From a virus: a DNA stretch of 24,003 nucleotides. The stretch spans positions 1-24,003 of IMG/VR virus record IMGVR_UViG_3300034819_000011, one strand, 5' to 3'. The position numbers and the translations under genes were made by a program. This document shows, one piece after another, positions 8,625-14,081 of the stretch. How positions within the stretch are numbered: the first letter of the stretch is position 1; every line of letters starts with the position of its first letter. The notes below the pieces were generated by a model. That model did no database searches, was not told the origin of the DNA, and was given only the letters and a program-made list of their open reading frames with translations.

Positions 8625-9541
8625 GGCTGCTCGCCGCCCTGCTGCTGGCGCTCTTGCTGGCAAGCGAGGCGCGCGCCGATAGCCTCACCGTCCAAACCTG
8701 CGGGACGCTGCCGCTGGCCTACCGGCCGGGCGCGGTCGTCAGCGGCACGGTCGACGTCAACGGCAATACCTGCATCAGCGGCAGCATCAGCGCGAGTTCG
8801 GCGCTCAATGCGACATCGACACTGCCGACGCTCGCGGCCGGCCCGCAGTCGCCGCAGGGCAGTCTCGCCGGGGCCGCCTATGTGCAGCCGGTGTTCGGCT
8901 CGGCGAGCGGCGGCGGAACGCAGGTCGACCTGACGCACGGCCTCCCGGTGCAGCAGCAGACCGGCGCCAGCTTTGCCGTCACGGGCACGTTCTTCCAGGC
9001 GACGCAGCCGGTCAGCGCGGTCTCCTGGCCGCTGCCGACGGGCGCCGCGCAGGACTCGTCGCTGACGACCATCGACACAGACGTCAAGGGCACCCAGCCG
9101 CGCAACGTCGCGCAGATCGCCGGCACGGTTCCCGCGATGAAGGCGAGCGGCACCAATGCGGCGACGACCGACGCCTCGCTGGTGGTCGCGCCGTCGCCCA
9201 ATCCATCGACGGTCTGCACCTCGTCGATCGCCATAAACCAGACGAGCTCGACCGATCTGGTGACCTCGACCAACAAGCTGCACATCTGCGCCATCCTGCT
9301 GGTGAGCGCCACGGCGCAGAACCTGTCCCTGGTGGAGGGCACCGGCACCGTCTGCGCCACCGGCATCGCGGCGCTGATCGGCGGCACGACGGCATCCGTC
9401 GCTGTGGCGGCGAATGGCGGCTTCTCCACGCCGTCCGACCGCGCCTGGCTCGTGACCAAGACGACCGCCGATCATCTGTGCCTGCTGCAAAGCGCTGGTG
9501 GCAACGTCTCCGGCGTCATCACCTACGTCGACCACAACTGA
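8621..9541 (+). CDS. Exported fibre-like protein with C-terminal jelly-roll module
   Basis: The protein has 306 residues with a start coupled to the upstream stop (ATGA). The signal peptide covers residues 1-19 (MRLLAALLLALLLASEARA, cleavage before DS). Residues about 85-115 contain AAYVQPVFGSASGGG and QVDLTHGLPVQ, a style seen in phage fibre or decoration proteins. The last 110 residues form a beta-sandwich with KLHICAILLVSATAQNLSL that resembles the C-terminal module of the gene at 2341-3048. It has six cysteines. It is probably a receptor-binding or surface protein, but export would place the mature form in the periplasm or outside. Confidence 0.7.
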   Translation: MRLLAALLLALLLASEARADSLTVQTCGTLPLAYRPGAVVSGTVDVNGNTCISGSISASSALNATSTLPTLAAGPQSPQGSLAGAAYVQPVFGSASGGGTQVDLTHGLPVQQQTGASFAVTGTFFQATQPVSAVSWPLPTGAAQDSSLTTIDTDVKGTQPRNVAQIAGTVPAMKASGTNAATTDASLVVAPSPNPSTVCTSSIAINQTSSTDLVTSTNKLHICAILLVSATAQNLSLVEGTGTVCATGIAALIGGTTASVAVAANGGFSTPSDRAWLVTKTTADHLCLLQSAGGNVSGVITYVDHN

Positions 9542-9553
9542 GGCAAGACCTTC

Positions 9554-9988
9554 ATGCGCAAGATCCTGATTTCGCTGGCGCTGGTTTTCATGGCTGGCCC
9601 GGCGCTGGCGGCGGCGACGCCCTCGCCCAATCTCAACGATCAGGCGGTGCTTGCCGCCGACACGCTGTTCCAGAACCGCGCGCTGGAATCGTTCTTCGGC
9701 TTCTGCGCCAACTCGATCAAGGGCGAGGGCACGACGGTCGCCTATCACAACCAGCGCAGCGCGCTCTGCCAGCAGGTGCTGCTCGCGCAGGCCACCGGCA
9801 CGGGGAGCTGGAAGGTGGTCTTGGCGCAGGTCGCCGCGGCGAACGCCACCGTGGTGGGCGACGCGACGGCCGCGGGCGCGACGCCGCTGACGAGCGCCAA
9901 CGCCGACGCGCAGCAGGCTCTGGTGGTCGACACCGACCTCAACAACGCGCTGGCGGCGGCGTTTAACGAGTTCCTCGGCCAGCCGTGA
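9554..9988 (+). CDS. Exported small phage protein of unknown function
   Basis: The protein has 144 residues. A classic signal peptide (residues 1-20, MRKILISLALVFMAGPALAA) precedes a helical domain with DTLFQNRALESFFGFCANSI, AYHNQRSALCQQVL and TDLNNALAAAFNEFLG. The mature part resembles a family of small helical proteins that occur beside phage structural genes, normally without an export signal. That family recollection is from memory and is not checked. It has two cysteines. Its stop overlaps the next start (TGATG). Confidence 0.65.
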   Translation: MRKILISLALVFMAGPALAAATPSPNLNDQAVLAADTLFQNRALESFFGFCANSIKGEGTTVAYHNQRSALCQQVLLAQATGTGSWKVVLAQVAAANATVVGDATAAGATPLTSANADAQQALVVDTDLNNALAAAFNEFLGQP

Positions 9989-10650
9989 TGCGTCGTCTCC
10001 TCCTCGCGCTGGCGCTGCTGTGGGCGGCGCCGGCCGAGGCGGCGGTCGTGTGGTCGGCGAGCGACCACGGCGCCAGCATCAGCGGCGGCGGCACGCTCAC
10101 CACGACGGCCACCGCGACCACCGACGAGATGGGGCGGGCGACCGTCAGCTTCAGCTCCGGCAAGCTTTATTTCGAGTTCACCGACAACGACGCCACCAAC
10201 GTTTTGGGCGGCTGGTCCAACGCGACCGAGTCCACCGCGCACATCCTCGGCCTGACGGCGACCAACAGCATCGGCATCCGCGGGTCCAATGGCATCCTGT
10301 TCAGCGGGGCCAACGCCAACGACGGCACCTTCACCGCCGGCGACCGCATCGCCATCGCCTTCGACATCGGCAACATGATCCTGTGGTGGAAGGACATCAC
10401 CACCGCCTCGGCCTGGCACCCGAGCGGCGACCCCAACCTCGGCACCGGCGGCTGGACGAGCGCCAACGACCCGGGCTTCACCAGCGCCAATTTCCCCGGC
10501 CCCTATTTCCCGGCTTACAGCTTCAGCCTCAACGCCTCGAGCGTGACCGCCGACTTCACGCCGGCCTCTTTCACCGGGGCGATCCCCACCGGATTCCAGG
10601 CGGTCGACCCCTCGGCGTCGGCCCGGGCGCTGCTGGGCGTGGGGCAGTAG
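9988..10650 (+). CDS. SPRY / concanavalin-like domain protein with signal peptide
   Basis: The product has 220 residues from the ATG at 9988; a GTG at 9985 would add one residue. The signal peptide covers residues 1-18 (MRRLLLALALLWAAPAEA). Residues about 48-200 match a SPRY/ConA-like beta-sandwich: SGKLYFEFT, GDRIAIAFDIGNMILWWK, a WHPSGDPNLGTGG loop and PYFPAYSF. Such domains occur in phage fibre proteins and bind glycans or protein ligands. It has no cysteines. It is the last of the exported cassette genes before the 73-bp gap at 10651-10723. Confidence 0.75.
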   Translation: MRRLLLALALLWAAPAEAAVVWSASDHGASISGGGTLTTTATATTDEMGRATVSFSSGKLYFEFTDNDATNVLGGWSNATESTAHILGLTATNSIGIRGSNGILFSGANANDGTFTAGDRIAIAFDIGNMILWWKDITTASAWHPSGDPNLGTGGWTSANDPGFTSANFPGPYFPAYSFSLNASSVTADFTPASFTGAIPTGFQAVDPSASARALLGVGQ

Positions 10651-10670
10651 CGCGGCCAGCCGATCCCAGC

Positions 10671-10676
10671 TATAGT
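10671..10676 (+). promoter_or_regulatory. Possible -10 element
   Basis: TATAGT stands out in GC-rich DNA within the short gap 10651-10723, about 50 bases before the next gene. No matching -35 hexamer is evident. This is weak support only. Confidence 0.2.
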
Positions 10677-10723
10677 AGGCCGCACAGAACGACCTACCAC
10701 CTATTGATCGGAGGGCTTCGGCC

Positions 10724-10879
10724 ATGGCTAAGGGCAGCGGTTTCAACGCGAAGGACACCGGCAACATCCCGTCCGGTCCCAAGGCTTCGGACCTCGGCGT
10801 GCCCGCGGCGCCGGCGCGCTCGACCGTCAATGACGGCGCGGTGCGCGAGAAGGTCGCCAAGAACCCGTCCGGCGGCTGA
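10724..10879 (+). CDS. 51-residue hypothetical phage protein
   Basis: A short open frame begins with MAKGSGFNAKD and ends in NPSGG. CGGAGG lies 8 bases before the ATG, the codons share the third-position G/C bias of the region, and it fills the space between two real genes exactly. It is polar and Gly/Pro/Lys-rich, probably disordered, with no cysteines or hydrophobic segment. The function is not known. Its place just before the oxygenase/cupin pair may be coincidental. Confidence 0.65.
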   Translation: MAKGSGFNAKDTGNIPSGPKASDLGVPAAPARSTVNDGAVREKVAKNPSGG

Positions 10880-10889
10880 GGGCTGCCCG

Positions 10890-11480
10890 ATGGGCCTCCG
10901 CGCCATCGGGCATGTCGAGACCTTTCCGGCGGTCGCCCGGCTGCACAAGCTGACGCACGGCGACCCCTGGAAGGGCACGGCGGACTGCGCCGTGATGGAC
11001 GACAAGGACCTGCCGCACAAGACGCTGATCCTGCGGCACCACAAGAACCCCTCGGCCGAGAACATCGCCGACGACCTGCCGGTGCACGACAGCCCGGAAT
11101 ACGAGAAGTTTCCGGTGTGGAAGAACCTGGTCGCGCGCGCCCGGAAGCTGATCTTCGCCGACCCGATGATGCGCGATCTGCTCGACGCCTCGGCGCCGCT
11201 CGGCCGGGTGGTCATCTCGGTGCTGGCGCCCAAGAGCCTGATGACGCCGCACAAGGACGTCGGCGACTACGCCAAGCGGCACATGCGCTTTCACATCCCG
11301 CTGGTCACCAACCCGCACTGCACGCTCTACGCCGCCAATACGCAGGCGCACATCCCGGTCGGGCTGCTGACCTGGCTCGACGTGCTCGAGCTGCACTGGG
11401 CGGCGAACTGGGCGCAGGCGGGCGCTCGGTCGCATCTGATCTTCGAGCTTCGCCGCCGCGACGCGGGAGGCGACGAGTGA
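10890..11480 (+). CDS. Aspartyl/asparaginyl beta-hydroxylase-type 2-oxoglutarate/Fe(II) oxygenase
   Basis: The product has 196 residues from the ATG at 10890, the first in-frame ATG after the upstream gene; the open frame extends far upstream but only through antisense-like sequence. The iron-binding facial triad is visible as H121-x-D123 (TPHKDVGD) and H169 (LELHW). R180 lies 11 residues later as the expected 2-oxoglutarate-binding Arg (GARSHLIFEL). The MRFHIPLVTNPHCTLY core fits the Asp/Asn hydroxylase family. These enzymes hydroxylate side chains or small substrates. The stop overlaps the cupin start (GTGA), so the two are probably translated together. The substrate is unknown; possible targets are a virion protein, a host protein or a small molecule. 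Confidence 0.8.
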   Translation: MGLRAIGHVETFPAVARLHKLTHGDPWKGTADCAVMDDKDLPHKTLILRHHKNPSAENIADDLPVHDSPEYEKFPVWKNLVARARKLIFADPMMRDLLDASAPLGRVVISVLAPKSLMTPHKDVGDYAKRHMRFHIPLVTNPHCTLYAANTQAHIPVGLLTWLDVLELHWAANWAQAGARSHLIFELRRRDAGGDE

Positions 11481-11845
11481 CGCCGATCGGCATACCGGCG
11501 GGCATGACCGCCGACGAGATGGCGGTCGCCGATGTCGGCCAGCTGCGGCCGGGCGATGGCGAGTTCTACGTCGACGACTGGCTGTTCCTGAAGCTCTACC
11601 CGCTCAAGGCCGGCGAGATGGTGGCGCAGCACGTGCACCTCTACGACCACGTGACGGTGGTCGCGACCGGCACCGTGCGGCTCACCATCGACGGCGTCGA
11701 CCAGGGCGAAGTCACCGGGCCGAAGCCGGTCACCATCCGCGCGCTGGCGCAACACAGCATGGTCGCGGTCACCGACGCGCTGCTGTTCTGCGCGCACAAC
11801 CTGCGCGGCGAAGGCTATCCGGCGCTGGCCGGTCAGGAGGACTGA
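11477..11845 (+). CDS. Small cupin-domain protein
   Basis: The product has 122 residues from a GTG that overlaps the oxygenase stop, with GGGAGG upstream. Cupin motif 1 is clear at about residues 44-64: GEMVAQHVHLYDHVTVVATG, with the paired metal-binding histidines H-x-H plus a further His in place of the usual Glu. Motif 2 at about 83-112 includes IRALAQHSMVAV and a FCAHNL ending. It is a single-domain cupin likely to bind a divalent metal. It could be a small-molecule enzyme or a sensor working with the neighbouring oxygenase. The family call is strong and the substrate unknown. Confidence 0.8.
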   Translation: MTPIGIPAGMTADEMAVADVGQLRPGDGEFYVDDWLFLKLYPLKAGEMVAQHVHLYDHVTVVATGTVRLTIDGVDQGEVTGPKPVTIRALAQHSMVAVTDALLFCAHNLRGEGYPALAGQED

Positions 11846-11846
11846 A

Positions 11847-12863
11847 ATGGCACCCGCAGCCTATGTCGGCGCCGCCGCGGCGGCAGGCTCCCTGGCGCTC
11901 AACGTCTCCAATTCGATGGGCGGCTCGGGCGTGCCGCAGAGCTACCAGCTCGGCAACCAGCCGGGCCAGGATCTGAATTTCAACAACATCCAAAACCTCT
12001 ACGGCCAGTATGCGATGGCGCAGCCGGGACAGGTGATCCCGCAGTTCCAGCAGGCGCAGCGCAACATCAGCAACAACCCCTATGCCGGGCTGCAGCAGCA
12101 GGGCGCGGGCGCGGTGGCGAATCTCGGCGCCGGCGTGGCGGGCCAGCAGCTCAGCGGCGCCAACTCGCTGTTCGGCGCCGGCAACCAGGTGCTCGGCCAA
12201 GCCTTCGACCCGCAGCAGGCGCTCTACAACCGGACGCAGCAGCAGGTGATGGATCAGATCAACGCCGCGAATGCCGCGTCGGGGGTGAGCGGGCCGGCGG
12301 CGGCGGGCGTGGCGCAACAGGGCATCTCGAATTTCAACATCGACTGGCAGAACAACCTGCTCAACCGCGAGCGCATGGGCATCCAGGCGGGCGGGCAGGC
12401 CTTCGCCGGCGGCGCCGATCTCGGCAACCTCGGCCTCGGCACGATCGCGTCGAGCTCGGGCATGCCCTATAACACCTATCTCGGCCAGCAGCAGAACATC
12501 ATCGGCGGCCTCAACTCGCTCAACGCGGGCGTGCTCGGCGCCTTCGCGCTGCCGCAGCAGGAGTTGCAGAACACCGAGGCGTATCTCGGGCTGGGCCAGT
12601 CGGCGAACAACCTGGCGCTGATGGGGCAGCAGCAGAATTTCAACCAGGGCATGATGAACGGCGCCGGGCTGGCGAACTCGTCGCTCGCCTTCGCCAACAA
12701 CCCGCAGATCCAGAGCATGTTCCAGAGCGCCGGCTCGGGCATCAACAGCCTGTTCGCGCCGTCCAATCCGAACGTGACGGCGGGCGGCTCGCCGACCTTT
12801 GCGATGGGCGGCGCTTACGACCCGTCGAATTTCGGCGGCTTCGACTTCTCGCAGGCGGGCTGA
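11847..12863 (+). CDS. Internal virion / DNA-ejection-type protein
   Basis: The protein has 338 residues and the strongest ribosome-binding site of the region (AGGAGG). It is rich in Gln, Asn, Gly and Ala, with a short Ala-rich hydrophobic N-terminus (residues 3-18) and helical glutamine-rich segments. The stretch FDPQQALYNRTQQQVMDQI followed by NFNIDWQNNLLNRER (about residues 119-175) is characteristic of podovirus internal proteins in the position of T7 gp14 or P22 gp7. It heads a group of three such genes. The role inferred from family and position is to be carried in the capsid and delivered into the envelope to aid DNA entry. Confidence 0.7.
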   Translation: MAPAAYVGAAAAAGSLALNVSNSMGGSGVPQSYQLGNQPGQDLNFNNIQNLYGQYAMAQPGQVIPQFQQAQRNISNNPYAGLQQQGAGAVANLGAGVAGQQLSGANSLFGAGNQVLGQAFDPQQALYNRTQQQVMDQINAANAASGVSGPAAAGVAQQGISNFNIDWQNNLLNRERMGIQAGGQAFAGGADLGNLGLGTIASSSGMPYNTYLGQQQNIIGGLNSLNAGVLGAFALPQQELQNTEAYLGLGQSANNLALMGQQQNFNQGMMNGAGLANSSLAFANNPQIQSMFQSAGSGINSLFAPSNPNVTAGGSPTFAMGGAYDPSNFGGFDFSQAG

Positions 12864-12866
12864 GCC

Positions 12867-14078
12867 ATGCAGCCGGGCTTCGCCGCAGGCTTCGGCAACG
12901 AGCTGCCCAATGCGACGGCGATCCAGCAGCGTCTCATGGAGGGCCGCGTTCGGCTGCAGCAGCAGGCGCAGCAGCAGCAGGCGGCCGAGGCGTTCTTCAA
13001 GTCGCTGGTGACGCCGGACGCCGCGGCCATCCCGCAGCAGGGCCCGCCTGGCATGGGCCAAGCGCCGCCGCCCGGCACGATGACGCAGGGCGCCGGCCCG
13101 GTGCCACCCTCGACCGGCCAGGTTCCGGGCATGCCGCCCGGTGGCGGCGCTCCCTCACCGGCACCAGCCCCCCCGGTGCCGGGGCCCGCCGGCGGTTCAC
13201 CGTCGCCCGCGACGGCCGCCGGCGGGCTTCAGCTTCCCGACCCGCTGGTGCGGCTGCGGGCCATGGCGCAGGCGCTGAAGGCCGCCAATCCCCACGCCGA
13301 CAACGCCACGCTCGCCGAGGCGCTCGACCGGCAGATCGCCACGGTGAAGGGCCTGGCGCCCGAGGACAAGGCGCTGATGCAGGCGCAGATCGCGCTGATG
13401 AACGCGCAGGCTCGCTACTACGCGGTCGACCGCAACAACGACACGCGGCGCGACATCGCCGATCGTGCCGCCGACACGCGGCTGACCGTCGCCGATCGCA
13501 CAAACAGCACGCGGCGCGACATCGCCAGCCAGACGAACCAGACCCGCCGAGACGTTGCGGGGGAAACCAACGACACCCGCCGGGACATCGCCGGCGAGAC
13601 CAACCAGACGCGGCGCGACGTGGCCGGCCAAGCGGAGGCTGGTCGCAACGCGCGGGCCGGCGCCGCCGAAGCCGGCCGCAACTCTCGAGCCGCGGCGCGC
13701 ATCGACGCCAGCAAGGCCGATGCCGGGGTCAAGGCGCAGTACAAGTCGCTGATGGCGCAGCGCGCCGAGATCAAGGACAAGATTGCCGCCTTCCAGAACG
13801 GCACGCCGGGCGCGCCGAAGAAGGAGGAGGTCGCCCAGCTTCAGGGCAAGCTTCAGCAGCTCGACAGCCAAGTGTCGGCGCTGTGGAGCCGCAACCCGAA
13901 CCTGCCGCGGCCGAGCGAGCTGGACCGTGAGCCGGGCGGCGCCGCGCCGTCGCCCGCCGCTGCGACGACGGCACCCGCGGCTGGCGGCATCCCCGAGGGC
14001 GCGCCGACGGCGACCGACGCGCAGGGCAACAAGGTCTACTGGGACGGCAAGGCGTGGCTCCCCGCGCCCAAGGGGTGA
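12867..14078 (+). CDS. Internal virion-type protein with 11-residue repeats
   Basis: The protein has 403 residues. Residues 1-45 are helical and Gln-rich, 50-120 are Pro/Gly-rich and disordered, 125-185 are helical, and 190-277 consist of eight consecutive 11-residue repeats of the type TN-x-TRRD-[IV]-A-x-x. After a further coiled-coil stretch (280-335) a Pro/Ala tail ends in VYWDGKAWLPAPKG. Hendecad repeats usually form long right-handed helical bundles, which suits an extended ejection protein or a membrane- or DNA-contacting rod. It has no cysteines. The start follows a TGA-GCC-ATG junction without a clear ribosome-binding site. Grouping with its two neighbours suggests a second ejection protein. 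Confidence 0.7.
   Translation: MQPGFAAGFGNELPNATAIQQRLMEGRVRLQQQAQQQQAAEAFFKSLVTPDAAAIPQQGPPGMGQAPPPGTMTQGAGPVPPSTGQVPGMPPGGGAPSPAPAPPVPGPAGGSPSPATAAGGLQLPDPLVRLRAMAQALKAANPHADNATLAEALDRQIATVKGLAPEDKALMQAQIALMNAQARYYAVDRNNDTRRDIADRAADTRLTVADRTNSTRRDIASQTNQTRRDVAGETNDTRRDIAGETNQTRRDVAGQAEAGRNARAGAAEAGRNSRAAARIDASKADAGVKAQYKSLMAQRAEIKDKIAAFQNGTPGAPKKEEVAQLQGKLQQLDSQVSALWSRNPNLPRPSELDREPGGAAPSPAAATTAPAAGGIPEGAPTATDAQGNKVYWDGKAWLPAPKG
13434..13697 (+). repeat. Eight tandem 33-bp (11-codon) repeats
   Basis: These are degenerate in-frame repeats coding residues 190-277 of the preceding entry. Repeats 3-6 are the most alike (TNxTRRD[IV]Axx), while units 7-8 diverge to AEAGRN[AS]RAxA. Confidence 0.85.
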
Positions 14079-14081
14079 GCC

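Noticed and set aside
13434-13697. CRISPR-like or other non-coding repeat array
   Set aside because: The 33-bp units are contiguous, degenerate and in frame, with no spacers. They code for hendecad repeats.
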